This document shows positions 18,444 to 26,837 of a DNA stretch of 64,000 nucleotides, piece by piece; position 1 is the stretch's first letter; each line of letters opens with the position of its first letter. The position numbers and the translations under genes are program-made. This DNA comes from JBKBKC01 sp046294265 (GTDB lineage Bacteria > Pseudomonadota > Alphaproteobacteria > Rhodobacterales > Rhodobacteraceae), in assembly GCA_046294265.1 (NCBI GenBank), contig JBKBKC010000014.1:41089-105088 (forward strand), in the 5' to 3' direction. The notes under the pieces are model-generated. The model worked only from the letters and a program-made list of their open reading frames with translations. It did no database searches and was not told where the DNA came from.

Positions 18444-20942
18444 ATGAAAAGCCATGTTCGGGCGCTGGTCGTGGGCGGCGGGGCCGTGGGCACGGGCATC
18501 GCCTATCATCTGGCCCGCGAAGGCTGGGACACGATGCTGGTCGAGCGGGACGAACTGACCTCCGGCTCCACCTGGCACGCGGCGGGCCTCTTGCCGCTTT
18601 TCAACATGGGCTATGCCACCACCCATATCCACAAGTATTCGGTGGATTTCTACAAGGGGCTGGAAGCCGAGACTGGCCTCAACCCCGGCTTTTATGTCGT
18701 GGGCAACCTGCGCATGGCCCAGACCCAGGACCGGATGGACGAATACATGCTCTATTCCTCGGTCGCCGAAACCGCGGGGGTTTATCACGAATTCCTGACG
18801 CCGAAGGAGATTGCCGACCGCTGGCCGCTGGTGCGCAGCGATGACCTGATGGGCGCGCTGTTCCACCCCCAGGACGGCTATATCAACCCGGCCGACGTGA
18901 CCCAGGCCATGGCCAAGGGGGCCCGCCAGTTCGGCGCCACGTTCGAGCGCAAGGTGCAGGTGAACGCCTACCGCTGGACGGGCGCCGAATGGGTCGTCTC
19001 CTGCGAGCGGATGGTCGAGCAGGGTGGACGCCTCGTGCCCTCGGGCGAGACGTTCGAGATCACGGCCGAACATGTCGTCACCGCCACCGGCAACCACGCG
19101 CAGCGCACCGCGCGGCTGTTGGGCATCCGCATCCCCGCGATCCCGGTGGAGCATCAGTATATCGTCACCGAACCCGACCCCGCGCTGGTCGCGTGGCGCA
19201 GGACCAACCCACAGCACCCGGTCCTGCGCGACGCCGATGCCAAATGGTATGTGCGCGAGGAGCGCGGCGGCTGGATCCTTGGCCCCTATGAGAAGGGCGC
19301 GCCAGCGCGCTTTCCCTACGAGGTGCCCGACAGTTTCCGCGCCGACCTCTTCCCCCTCGACCTGGAGCGGATCGAAGCGGAATACCTGTCAATGATCCAC
19401 CGTCTGCCGTCCTCGGAAAACGTGGGCCTGAAGGACGATTTCAACGGTCCCATCTGCTATACCCCCGACGGCAACCCGCTGGTCGGCCCTGCGCCGGGCC
19501 TGCGCAACATGTGGCTGGCCGAGGGGTTCAGCTTTGGCATCACGGCGGCGGGGGGCACCGGGCACTACCTTGCGCAGCTGATGACGGCGGGCGAGGCCGA
19601 GATCGACATGGCCAGCCTCGATCCCAAACGCTACGGGTCCTGGATGACCACCGACTACGCGGCGCGCAAGAATGAAGAGTGCTATGAGCACGTCTTCATC
19701 CTGCACCATCCCGATGAGGAGCGCCCTGGCTGCCGCCCCCTGCGCACCGCCCCCAACTATGACCGACAAAAGGCCGCCGGTGCGCAGTTCGGCCAGGTGA
19801 ACGGATGGGAACGGCCGAATTACTATGGCCCGAAGGACGCAGCCCCGGATTTCGACCACCACGCCCGCAGCTTCCGCCGCGCCGCCTGGTGGCCCCATGC
19901 GGTGGCCGAGGCGCAGGCGGTCCGGCAGACGGCGGGCCTGATCGACGCCAGCGCCTTTACCAAGCATCTGGTGCGCGGGCGGGGGGCGACGGCCTTCCTC
20001 GATCATTTCACCTGCAACGCGTTACCCAAAGTGGGCCGGATCAACCTGACCTATGCCCTGACCGACCACGGCACGGTGCGCACCGAATACACCATCGTCC
20101 GGCTGGCCGAACAGGAATTCTACCTCGTCAGCGCCGGGGCATGGACGGCCTATGACGCGGATTACCTGGTGAAATCGGTCGAAGATTTCCGCGCGGGTGG
20201 CGGCGCTTGGGTGGATGTGCATGACGTGACCACGCAATGGGGCGTGTTCGCTTTGGCAGGCCCCAACTCACGCGACATCCTGCGCGAGATCGTCAAGGAT
20301 GCTGACCCGTCCACCGTCCTCGGCAACAAGCGCTTTCCCTGGCTCTCCTGCCGCAACATCGAGCTTGGCATGTGCCCGGTGCGCGCGCTGCGCGTGGCCT
20401 ATACGGGAGAGCTGGGGTGGGAGCTGCACCACCCCATCGAGATGGGCCGTTACCTGTGGGACCTCCTGATCCCGGCGGGCGAAAAGCACGGTATGCGGCT
20501 GGCGGGCGCGCGGGCGCAGAACTGGCTGCGGCAGGAAAAATCCTATCGCGCCTTCGGCAACGAGCTTGGCCGCGACGCGACCCCGCTGGAGGGGGGGCTC
20601 GACCGGTTCGTGGACCTGTCCAAGGACTTTCGCGGCAAGGCCGCAATGCAGGCCACGGGCATCCGTTCAAAATGCGTGACGATGCTGATCGACGGCCCCG
20701 CCGATACCGACCCCTGGGGCAAGGAGGCGCTGCTGCATGACGGCGCCAAGGTGGGCCGCCTCACCTCGGGCGGCTGGTCGGTGGCGTGCGGCCGCCAGAT
20801 CGGCATGGGCTATGTGCGCCCCGACCTCGCCGTGCCCGGCACCCGGCTGAAGGTCCGCATCCTGCGCGATCTGTGGGACGCGGTGGTGACCGAGGACAGC
20901 CCCTACGATCCGGCCAACGCGCGCATCCGGGCGGACGGCTGA
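18444..20942 (+). CDS. FAD-dependent oxidoreductase with GcvT domain (dimethylglycine/sarcosine dehydrogenase-like)
   Basis: An 832-residue two-part enzyme. Residues 1 to about 400 form a DAO-type flavoprotein with the dinucleotide motif GGGAVGTGIAYHL. His45 in SGSTWHAAG matches the residue that carries covalent FAD in dimethylglycine dehydrogenase. The rest is a GcvT-like tetrahydrofolate-binding half with the AYTGELGWELHHP motif and a typical C-terminal beta-barrel. Such enzymes oxidise N-methyl groups and pass the formaldehyde unit to tetrahydrofolate. Several paralogous families in Rhodobacteraceae act on dimethylglycine, sarcosine or dimethylsulfoniopropionate (DmdA shares only the GcvT half). 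The substrate here is not proven. The MttB operon at the window start fits methylamine/betaine use. Confidence 0.88.
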   Translation: MKSHVRALVVGGGAVGTGIAYHLAREGWDTMLVERDELTSGSTWHAAGLLPLFNMGYATTHIHKYSVDFYKGLEAETGLNPGFYVVGNLRMAQTQDRMDEYMLYSSVAETAGVYHEFLTPKEIADRWPLVRSDDLMGALFHPQDGYINPADVTQAMAKGARQFGATFERKVQVNAYRWTGAEWVVSCERMVEQGGRLVPSGETFEITAEHVVTATGNHAQRTARLLGIRIPAIPVEHQYIVTEPDPALVAWRRTNPQHPVLRDADAKWYVREERGGWILGPYEKGAPARFPYEVPDSFRADLFPLDLERIEAEYLSMIHRLPSSENVGLKDDFNGPICYTPDGNPLVGPAPGLRNMWLAEGFSFGITAAGGTGHYLAQLMTAGEAEIDMASLDPKRYGSWMTTDYAARKNEECYEHVFILHHPDEERPGCRPLRTAPNYDRQKAAGAQFGQVNGWERPNYYGPKDAAPDFDHHARSFRRAAWWPHAVAEAQAVRQTAGLIDASAFTKHLVRGRGATAFLDHFTCNALPKVGRINLTYALTDHGTVRTEYTIVRLAEQEFYLVSAGAWTAYDADYLVKSVEDFRAGGGAWVDVHDVTTQWGVFALAGPNSRDILREIVKDADPSTVLGNKRFPWLSCRNIELGMCPVRALRVAYTGELGWELHHPIEMGRYLWDLLIPAGEKHGMRLAGARAQNWLRQEKSYRAFGNELGRDATPLEGGLDRFVDLSKDFRGKAAMQATGIRSKCVTMLIDGPADTDPWGKEALLHDGAKVGRLTSGGWSVACGRQIGMGYVRPDLAVPGTRLKVRILRDLWDAVVTEDSPYDPANARIRADG

Positions 20943-20943
20943 A

Positions 20944-20963
20944 GCGGGGGGCCAGCCCCCCGC
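20944..20963 (+). repeat. GGGATATTT hairpin element, site 4 (hairpin part)
   Basis: Stem GCGGGGGG / CCCCCCGC with a CCAG loop, two bases after the dehydrogenase stop. The loop and stem match site 5 at 24626-24643. The associated tail begins the large inverted repeat at 20972. Confidence 0.7.
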
Positions 20964-20971
20964 ACCCCCCG

Positions 20972-21035
20972 GGGTATTTTTGCAAAGAAGAGAACAGGCG
21001 GACCGTCATGGGTTCTCTTCTTTGCAAAAATACCC
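20972..21035. repeat. 24-bp perfect inverted repeat built from two element tails
   Basis: Left arm 20972-20995 and right arm 21012-21035 are exact reverse complements over 24 bases (GGGTATTTTTGC... pairing with ...GCAAAAATACCC), with a 16-base loop. Each arm is the tail of a GGGATATTT element, so two copies face each other between convergent genes. It probably works as a bidirectional terminator. Confidence 0.8.
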
Positions 21036-21081
21036 ATGCGACGCCTGACGCGGGCACAAGGTCAGCAGACGGGCGCGACCA

Positions 21082-21891
21082 TCAGCGCGCCCGCCGCGCC
21101 AGCCAATCGCGCCATTCGGCGGGTGACCCCTCGAACACGTTCAGGTCCACCTTGCCCGCGATGCCCGGCACAAGGCCGGTGCCGGAATATTGCCAGAACG
21201 TCCAGTGTCGCCCGGCGAACACGTCCTGCGGATGGCCCGCCACCGAGCGCAGCCAGAATTCATAGGCCCCGAGTTTCCACATCTCGTTGTCGCGGTAAAA
21301 ATCGACCGGGGAATAGATCAGCGGCCGCTGGCCGTAGTGGCGTTCGAGGATGTCGAGGAAGATGCGCGCTTCGGCCCGCACCTGCTCGGCGGGGGGGCGG
21401 GTGCGGCAGGTGGGCGAGAATGGCGTCCATTCCATGTCGAGGACGGGCGGCAGCCCGCCACGCGGCACATGGCGGATGAACCAGCGTGCCTGTTCCGCCG
21501 CCGGGCGGCAGTGATACCAGAAATGATAGGCCCCCACCGGCACCCCCGCCGCCCGTGCAGCGCGGCGGTTGGTGTCGTAGAGCGGATCCACCAGGTCGCC
21601 GCCCTCGGTTGCCTTGAGGAAGGCGAAGTTCACGCCATTGGCGCGGGCGGTTGGCCAGTCCACCGCGCCCTGCCAGCGCGAGATGTCGATGCCGTGGACC
21701 GGATAGCTCTGCGGCGCGCGGCCTGCCCAAGGGTGCGGCTTGGCATCGCCGAAGTTCGGCGGCGTCACCGCACTTTCTGCCACTGGTCCCGCCGGTGCGC
21801 GCGGGGCGGGCGAGGGGCCACAGGCGGCAAGAAGCAGGCTCAAGGCGGCGGCGATGACGGGGGCGAGGAAGGTGCGGCTCATGCCAGACAT
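21082..21891 (-). CDS. GH25-family lysozyme-like lipoprotein
   Basis: A 269-residue protein. A lipoprotein signal (LLLAAC with lipidated Cys24) is followed by a Pro/Ala linker and a glycoside hydrolase 25 domain from about residue 65. GH25 hallmarks are visible: HGIDISRWQG with Asp69, KATEG, VGAYHFWY, and the catalytic pair Asp152 and Glu154 in PVLDMEWT. The QYSGTG segment near the C terminus is also typical. GH25 enzymes are N-acetylmuramidases of the Chalaropsis type. Anchoring to the outer membrane suggests a role in cell-wall remodelling. The start at 21891 is the most reasonable; 21882 is a close alternative. It is convergent with the dehydrogenase gene. Confidence 0.9.
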   Translation of the reverse strand: MSGMSRTFLAPVIAAALSLLLAACGPSPAPRAPAGPVAESAVTPPNFGDAKPHPWAGRAPQSYPVHGIDISRWQGAVDWPTARANGVNFAFLKATEGGDLVDPLYDTNRRAARAAGVPVGAYHFWYHCRPAAEQARWFIRHVPRGGLPPVLDMEWTPFSPTCRTRPPAEQVRAEARIFLDILERHYGQRPLIYSPVDFYRDNEMWKLGAYEFWLRSVAGHPQDVFAGRHWTFWQYSGTGLVPGIAGKVDLNVFEGSPAEWRDWLARRAR

Positions 21892-21955
21892 GCTGCACCG
21901 CCGCCGCCGCCTTGTCACCCGGCAAAGCCATGCGGTGGCTGCGGGCCGAGCCCGG

Positions 21956-22144
21956 TCATTTGGTCAGGATCAGCTTGCCCGCCCAGGTGATGCGCAGGAT
22001 GTAGGTCTGGCTATCCAGCCCGACTCGTGCGGTGCCGTCCGGCCCGGTCAGATTGCGGGCATCGCGCTGCGGCGGGGGGGCCTCTGGGGGGCACAGCAGG
22101 TCCGCCATGCGCTCCCGGTCATGTCCGCCCAGGGCCAGGATCAT
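21956..22144 (-). CDS. hemP: Hemin uptake protein HemP
   Basis: A 62-residue protein whose C terminus (YILRITWAGKLILTK) is the HemP-family signature, (Y/H)xLRITxxGKLILTK. The mid part carries the expected short ARNLTGPDGTARV segment. HemP proteins are small factors linked to heme or iron uptake, and in some bacteria they regulate the heme receptor gene. The ATG overlaps the stop of the upstream 55-residue gene (ATGA). No heme receptor or hmu genes are in this window. Iron control is plausible, but I could not identify a clear Irr or RirA box upstream. Confidence 0.88.
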   Translation of the reverse strand: MILALGGHDRERMADLLCPPEAPPPQRDARNLTGPDGTARVGLDSQTYILRITWAGKLILTK

Positions 22145-22308
22145 CGCGCGCCCACCAGCCGGTCGAACCAGCGCTGCAGGCCGAGGCCCGGTTCGGCCAG
22201 CGCCTGCAGGGCCATTGCCGGCAGGTCGAGGAGGTCGGACCAGAAACCGGCGGCAGCGTCCGCGCCGGTGTCGTTCGGGGTCAGGGCGGGGAGGGTCGAA
22301 TCGGTCAT
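22141..22308 (-). CDS. Small protein of unknown function preceding hemP
   Basis: A 55-residue acidic-to-neutral protein ending FDRLVGAR. The start at 22308 is preceded by AGGAG at seven bases, a good ribosome-binding site, and the stop overlaps the hemP ATG as ATGA. The sequence is Ala/Leu-rich with an amphipathic segment (FWSDLLDLPAMALQALAE) that could lie on a membrane. I do not recognise it. Coupling to hemP suggests a joint role in heme or iron handling. Confidence 0.65.
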   Translation of the reverse strand: MTDSTLPALTPNDTGADAAAGFWSDLLDLPAMALQALAEPGLGLQRWFDRLVGAR

Positions 22309-22432
22309 GGTCAGGCTCCTGTCGAGGCGGTCCGGGCTTACCGCAGGGGCCGGCTTGGCTGGGGGCGGCATGGCGCACAACCGTGCTTGCGCAAATACTG
22401 ATGCATTTACTGTGCCTTTCGCCCCTCCCCCC

Positions 22433-23254
22433 TCAGGGCCGCTGGCCCCCCGTCGCCTCGGTCACCTGATCGGCTGCCGCGCGCACCAGCGCGCCCAGCC
22501 GCACCCCGTCCGCGAGGCCCACACGGAAGGCCGGGCCCGACACCGAAAGGCCCGCCACCGGTTCCCCAAAGGCGTTGAACACCGGCGCGCCGATGCAGCG
22601 CATGCCTTCCGCGCGCTCCTGGTCGTCGATGGAGTAGCCGCGCTCGCGCGTCCGCGCGAGGTCGCGCGCCAACAGCGCTTCGGACGTGATCGACAGCGAG
22701 GTGAACCGCGCCAGGCCCTGCCGCGCCACAATTCCGCGCACGCGGTCCTCGGGGAACCAGGCCAGGAGGGCTTTGCCGATGCCCGAGCAATGCATCGCCC
22801 CGCGCGTCCCAGGCGGAAAGAAGGCGCGGATCGCCTCGTAGGTTTCGACCTGGGCGAGGAACAGCACCTCGTCCTTCCATTCGACGCCAAGGTTCGCGGT
22901 CTCGCCGCTCGCGCGCATCAGCGCGTCCATCGGCTGGCGCGAGCGTTCCGCGATCTTGGTGCGCCGCAGAAAGGCTGATCCCACCCGGAAGGCCCCGCCG
23001 CCGATGTGCCAGACCTGGCCCGGCTCTTCAAGTTCCACCATGGCATGGCCCTGCAGCGTGATCAGCGCGCGATAGACCGTGGCCACCGCCTGACCGCTGG
23101 CCTCGGCCAGTTCGGTCAGCGTGAGGCCGGGGTGGGCGGCCAGATGGTCCAGCAGGCCCAGGGCGCGGTCCAGCGCCTGCACGGTGTTCTGGTCGGTCTT
23201 GTCATGAAATGCGCGCGGGCGCCCACGAGGTTTCTTGACGGGGGGCAGAGACAT
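22433..23254 (-). CDS. bhcR: IclR-family regulator of the beta-hydroxyaspartate cycle
   Basis: A 273-residue IclR-type regulator. A basic start (KKPRGRPRAF) is followed by a winged helix around residues 25-85 (LTELAEASGQAVATVYRALITL) and the effector-binding domain. The latter has the conserved GTRGAMHCSGIGKALLAW, GYSIDDQERAEGMRCIGAPVF and SVSGPAFR strings. Divergent placement from bhcABCD identifies it as BhcR. In Paracoccus denitrificans BhcR controls that operon in response to glyoxylate (established knowledge). The frame is open further upstream, but the start at 23254 gives the normal length and has GAAAGG ahead. Confidence 0.92.
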   Translation of the reverse strand: MSLPPVKKPRGRPRAFHDKTDQNTVQALDRALGLLDHLAAHPGLTLTELAEASGQAVATVYRALITLQGHAMVELEEPGQVWHIGGGAFRVGSAFLRRTKIAERSRQPMDALMRASGETANLGVEWKDEVLFLAQVETYEAIRAFFPPGTRGAMHCSGIGKALLAWFPEDRVRGIVARQGLARFTSLSITSEALLARDLARTRERGYSIDDQERAEGMRCIGAPVFNAFGEPVAGLSVSGPAFRVGLADGVRLGALVRAAADQVTEATGGQRP

Positions 23255-23328
23255 TTTTTGCAGCCTTTCGTCGTTGACCGGCAGCGTGAAAAACCAGCAA
23301 GATACCGTGATGAAACCAGAATACAGCA

Positions 23329-23364
23329 TTTTTCAAATCGTGAAAAACAATTTCGAAAAAATTG
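23329..23364. promoter_or_regulatory. Putative BhcR operator region
   Basis: Two palindromes lie side by side: TTTTTCA-AATCG-TGAAAAA (23329-23347) and CAATTT-CGAAA-AAATTG (23348-23364). A further CGTGAAAAAC word at 23285-23294 repeats the 3' half of the first. They are strikingly AT-rich in a GC-rich genome and abut the predicted bhcA promoter, as expected for an IclR-type activator site. Confidence 0.65.
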
Positions 23365-23390
23365 CGGCGAAGGTCCAGCCGGCCTAGAAG
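23362..23390 (+). promoter_or_regulatory. Predicted bhcABCD promoter
   Basis: TTGCGG at 23362-23367 and TAGAAG at 23385-23390 are separated by 17 bases. The site lies 27 bp upstream of the bhcA GTG start, directly downstream of the palindromes. This is a match by eye to a sigma-70-like pattern, with a weak -10. Confidence 0.45.
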
Positions 23391-23417
23391 AAGGAAACGC
23401 GCAGGGAGGTATCGTCC

Positions 23418-24611
23418 GTGTCCAGCCAGAACCCCGTCTTCATCCCAGGTCCGACCAATATCCCCGAACGCATCCGCAAGGCCTGCGACATTCCCACCAT
23501 GGACCACCGCTCGGCGGCCTTTGGCAAGATGTTCAGGCCCGCAATTGCCGGTGTGCGCCGGGTTTTGGAGATGGGCGAGGGCGGACAGGTGTTTCTGTTC
23601 CCCGCCACCGGAACCGCCGGGTGGGAGGCTGCGATCTCGAATACCCTGTCGGCGGGCGACAGGGTGCTGGCCGCGCGCTTTGGCATGTTCAGCCACCGCT
23701 GGATCGACCTGTGCCAGCGCCATGCGCTGGACGTTCAGGTGATCGAGACGCCCTGGGGTCAGGGCGCGCCCCTTGCCGAGATCGAGGCCGCGCTGCGCGC
23801 AGACACCGGTCACACGATTCGCGCGGTCCTTGCCACGCACAACGAGACGGCGACCGGCGTGCGCTCCGACATCGCGGGCATCCGCCGCGCGCTGGACCGG
23901 GCAGGGCATCCGGCCATGCTGTTCGTCGATGGCGTGTCCTCGATCGGCTGCATGCCGTTCCGCATGGCCGCCTGGGGCGTGGATATTGCCGTGGCAGGCA
24001 GCCAGAAGGGGTTCATGCTGCCTGCGGGTCTGGCCATCCTCGGCGTGTCGGATCGCGCGCTTGCGGCGATGGAGACGGCGGGCCTGCAGCGCTGCTTTTT
24101 CGATTTCCGCGACATGATCCGCACCAATGCGGCCGGAGGCTATCCCTACACCCCTGCCGTGGGCCTGATCGCGGGGCTGGCCTGCGCCATCGAGATGCTG
24201 GAGGAAGAGGGGTTGGACGCGGTCTATGCCCGCCACGCGCGACTGGCCGAGGGCGTGCGCCGCGCCGTGGCGGCCTGGGGGTTGAAGCCCTGCGCGGCCT
24301 CGCCCGAGCTTTACTCCGAAACGGTGACGGCGGTGGTCGTGCCGGAGGGTTGCGACGGCACCGCGCTGGTCAAGCTGGCGGCGGAGAAGTACGATGTCGC
24401 CTTCGGCGTGGGTCTGGGTGAGGTTGCGGGCAAGGTGTTCCGCATCGGCCATCTGGGCATGCTGACGGATGTGATGGTGCTGGGGGGGCTTGCCACGGTG
24501 GAGATGTGCATGGCCGATCTGGGCTGGCCGGTGCGGCTTGGGTCGGGCGTGGCCGCAGCGCAGGAGTTCTATCGCGGGTCGGTCGCGGGCGAGGCCCGGG
24601 CGGCGGCATGA
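23418..24611 (+). CDS. bhcA: Aspartate-glyoxylate aminotransferase BhcA
   Basis: A 397-residue fold-type I PLP aminotransferase of the serine-glyoxylate/alanine-glyoxylate class. It begins NPVFIPGPTNIP, carries FPATGTAGWEAAI for the cofactor phosphate, VDGVSSIG with the PLP-ring Asp, and Schiff-base Lys197 in AGSQKGF. In the beta-hydroxyaspartate cycle it makes glycine from glyoxylate using L-aspartate. The start is GTG at 23418 with AGGGAGG upstream. The gene order with B, C, D and the divergent IclR gene fixes the identity; on its own it could be called serine-glyoxylate aminotransferase. Confidence 0.93.
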   Translation: MSSQNPVFIPGPTNIPERIRKACDIPTMDHRSAAFGKMFRPAIAGVRRVLEMGEGGQVFLFPATGTAGWEAAISNTLSAGDRVLAARFGMFSHRWIDLCQRHALDVQVIETPWGQGAPLAEIEAALRADTGHTIRAVLATHNETATGVRSDIAGIRRALDRAGHPAMLFVDGVSSIGCMPFRMAAWGVDIAVAGSQKGFMLPAGLAILGVSDRALAAMETAGLQRCFFDFRDMIRTNAAGGYPYTPAVGLIAGLACAIEMLEEEGLDAVYARHARLAEGVRRAVAAWGLKPCAASPELYSETVTAVVVPEGCDGTALVKLAAEKYDVAFGVGLGEVAGKVFRIGHLGMLTDVMVLGGLATVEMCMADLGWPVRLGSGVAAAQEFYRGSVAGEARAAA

Positions 24612-24625
24612 GTGGCGCGGGCGGA

Positions 24626-24672
24626 GCGGGGGCCAGCCCCCGCACCCCCGGGATATTTTCAGACAGAAGAAA
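24626..24672 (+). repeat. GGGATATTT hairpin element, site 5, inside the bhc operon
   Basis: Hairpin GCGGGGG-CCAG-CCCCCGC (24626-24643), then CCCCCGGGATATTTTC and AGACAGAAGAAA. It fills the 72-bp bhcA-bhcB gap; the purine-rich tail ends 11 bases before the bhcB ATG and runs into its ribosome-binding region. Confidence 0.7.
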
Positions 24673-24683
24673 CGGGGACACAA

Positions 24684-25652
24684 ATGAAGGACATGGGCGG
24701 GCTGATCGTGCCGACGTATCAAGACGTGGTGGAGGCGCATGATCGCATCCGCCCCTATATCCACCGCACGCCTGTGCTCACCTCGTCCTATCTGAACGGG
24801 CTGACGGGGGCGGAGCTGTTCTTCAAATGCGAGAACTTCCAGAAGGCGGGGGCGTTCAAGGTGCGGGGGGCGTCCAACGCGGTGTTCGGGTTGCGGGAGG
24901 ATCAGCTGGAGCGGGGAGTGGCCACGCATTCGAGCGGAAACCACGCGCTGTCCTTGAGCTATGCGGCGGGGCGGCGGGGTATCCCCTGTCACGTGGTGAT
25001 GCCGCGCACCGCGCCGCAGGCCAAGAAGGACGCCGTGCGCGGCTATGGCGGGATCATCACGGAATGCGAGCCCTCGACCACCAGTCGCGAGGCGGTGTTC
25101 GCCGACGTGCAGGCGGCGACGGGGGCGGATTTCGTGCATCCCTACAACGACCCCCGGGTGATCGCGGGGCAGGGAACCTGTTCGCGCGAGTTGATGGAGC
25201 AGGTCGAGGGGTTGGAGGCGGTGGTGGCGCCGATCGGGGGGGGCGGGATGATCTCGGGCACCTGTCTCACGCTGTCGTCGGTTGCTCCGGGGGTGAAGAT
25301 TTATGCCGCCGAGCCGCTGAATGCCGACGATGCGGCGCGGTCCTTCCGGGCCGGTCACATCATTGCCGATGATGCGCCAGATACGGTTGCGGATGGGTTG
25401 AAGGTGCCGCTGAAGGACCTCACCTGGCATTTCGTGAGCAACCATGTGACCGACGTGTTCACCGCCACCGAAGGCGAAATCGTCGAGGCGATGAAGCTGA
25501 CCTGGAAGCGGATGAAGATCGTGATCGAGGCCAGCTGTTCGGTGCCGCTGGCGGTGATCCTGAAGAACCCCGAGGCGTTCCGGGGCAAGCGGGTCGGTGT
25601 GATCATCACCGGCGGGAACGTGGACCTTGATACCCTGCCCTGGATGACATGA
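24684..25652 (+). CDS. bhcB: Beta-hydroxyaspartate dehydratase BhcB
   Basis: A 322-residue fold-type II PLP enzyme of the serine/threonine dehydratase family. The Schiff-base Lys59 lies in FQKAGAFKVRGA, followed by HSSGNHALSLSYAA and the phosphate loop GGGGMISG. In the cycle it dehydrates (2R,3S)-beta-hydroxyaspartate to iminosuccinate. The ATG at 24684 is used because residues upstream derive from the repeat element, and AACGGGGA lies upstream. It is 12 bp from bhcC. Confidence 0.93.
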   Translation: MKDMGGLIVPTYQDVVEAHDRIRPYIHRTPVLTSSYLNGLTGAELFFKCENFQKAGAFKVRGASNAVFGLREDQLERGVATHSSGNHALSLSYAAGRRGIPCHVVMPRTAPQAKKDAVRGYGGIITECEPSTTSREAVFADVQAATGADFVHPYNDPRVIAGQGTCSRELMEQVEGLEAVVAPIGGGGMISGTCLTLSSVAPGVKIYAAEPLNADDAARSFRAGHIIADDAPDTVADGLKVPLKDLTWHFVSNHVTDVFTATEGEIVEAMKLTWKRMKIVIEASCSVPLAVILKNPEAFRGKRVGVIITGGNVDLDTLPWMT

Positions 25653-25664
25653 GGAGATGACGCG

Positions 25665-26828
25665 ATGAACGTGGAACCGAAATTTGCCGGCATGGAAGTG
25701 GGTTATGACATCCCGGCGCTGCCTGGCATGGCCGAGGCCGATATCCAGACGCCCTGCCTTGTGCTGGACCTGGACGCGCTAGAGCGCAACATCAAGAAGA
25801 TGGGGGATTACGCCCGCTCAAAGGGCATGCGCCACCGGGTGCATGGCAAGATGCACAAGTCGGTGGATGTGGCGCTGCTGCAGGAGCGGCTGGGCGGGTC
25901 GGTCGGTGTGTGCTGCCAGAAGGTGAGCGAGGCCGAGGTGTTCGCGCGGGGCGGCATCAAGGATGTGCTGGTCAGCAATCAGGTGCGTGACCCGGCCAAG
26001 ATCGACCGTCTGGCGCGTATGCCGAAGCTGGGCGCGCGCACGATCTGCTGCGTGGACATGTTGGACAACGTGGCGGACCTGTCGGCGGCGGCGGTGAAGC
26101 ATGGCACGCAGATCGAGTGTCTGGTGGAGATCGACTGCGGCGCGGGGCGCTGCGGGGTCAAGACGACGCCGGAAGTGGTGGCCTTGGCCAAGGCCATCGA
26201 GGCGGCGCCGGGGCTTAAGTTTGCGGGCATCCAAGCCTATCAGGGCGCCATGCAGCACATGGACAAGTATGAGGACCGCAAGGCCAAGATCGACCTCGCC
26301 GTGGCTCAGGTGAAGGACGCCGTGGACACGCTGGCGGCCGAGGGCATCGCCTGCGACATCGTGGGCGGCGGCGGCACGGGCAGCTATTACTTCGAGAGCA
26401 ACTCGGGCGTTTACAACGAGTTGCAGTGCGGCAGCTATGCCTTCATGGATGCCGACTATGGCCGCATCCTCGACAAGGACGGCAAGCGCATCGATCAGAG
26501 CGAGTGGGAGAATGCGCTGTTCATCCTGACGAGTGTGATGAGCCACGCCAAGGCCGACAAGGCGATCTGCGACGCGGGGCTGAAGGCGCAGTCGGTGGAC
26601 AGCGGCTTGCCGGTAATTTTTGGCCGCACGGATGTGAAATACGTAAAATGCTCCGACGAGCATGGGGTGATCGAGGACCCCGAAGGTGTGCTGAAGGTCA
26701 ATGACAAGCTGCGCCTAGTGCCCGGCCATTGCGACCCGACCTGCAACGTGCACGACTGGTATGTCGGCGTGCGGAATGGGGTGGTCGAGGTGGTCTGGCC
26801 CGTCTCGGCGCGCGGCAAGGCCTATTGA
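25665..26828 (+). CDS. bhcC: Beta-hydroxyaspartate aldolase BhcC
   Basis: A 387-residue fold-type III PLP enzyme resembling D-threonine aldolase and D-serine dehydratase-like proteins. The N-terminal TPCLVLDLDALERNI starts the barrel, and the PLP lysine fits K62 in RVHGKMHKS. Metal ligands typical of the family occur late (GHCDPTCNVHDW). It condenses glycine with glyoxylate to beta-hydroxyaspartate, the key C-C bond-forming step of the cycle. A GAGGAGATGACGCG leader gives a strong ribosome-binding site. Confidence 0.93.
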   Translation: MNVEPKFAGMEVGYDIPALPGMAEADIQTPCLVLDLDALERNIKKMGDYARSKGMRHRVHGKMHKSVDVALLQERLGGSVGVCCQKVSEAEVFARGGIKDVLVSNQVRDPAKIDRLARMPKLGARTICCVDMLDNVADLSAAAVKHGTQIECLVEIDCGAGRCGVKTTPEVVALAKAIEAAPGLKFAGIQAYQGAMQHMDKYEDRKAKIDLAVAQVKDAVDTLAAEGIACDIVGGGGTGSYYFESNSGVYNELQCGSYAFMDADYGRILDKDGKRIDQSEWENALFILTSVMSHAKADKAICDAGLKAQSVDSGLPVIFGRTDVKYVKCSDEHGVIEDPEGVLKVNDKLRLVPGHCDPTCNVHDWYVGVRNGVVEVVWPVSARGKAY

Positions 26829-26837
26829 GGGCGGGGT

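Noticed and set aside
22378..22432. AT-richer words before the hemP pair considered as an Irr/RirA iron box
   Set aside because: The GCAAAT and ATTTAC words are not a good palindrome and do not fit the ICE consensus well enough to call.
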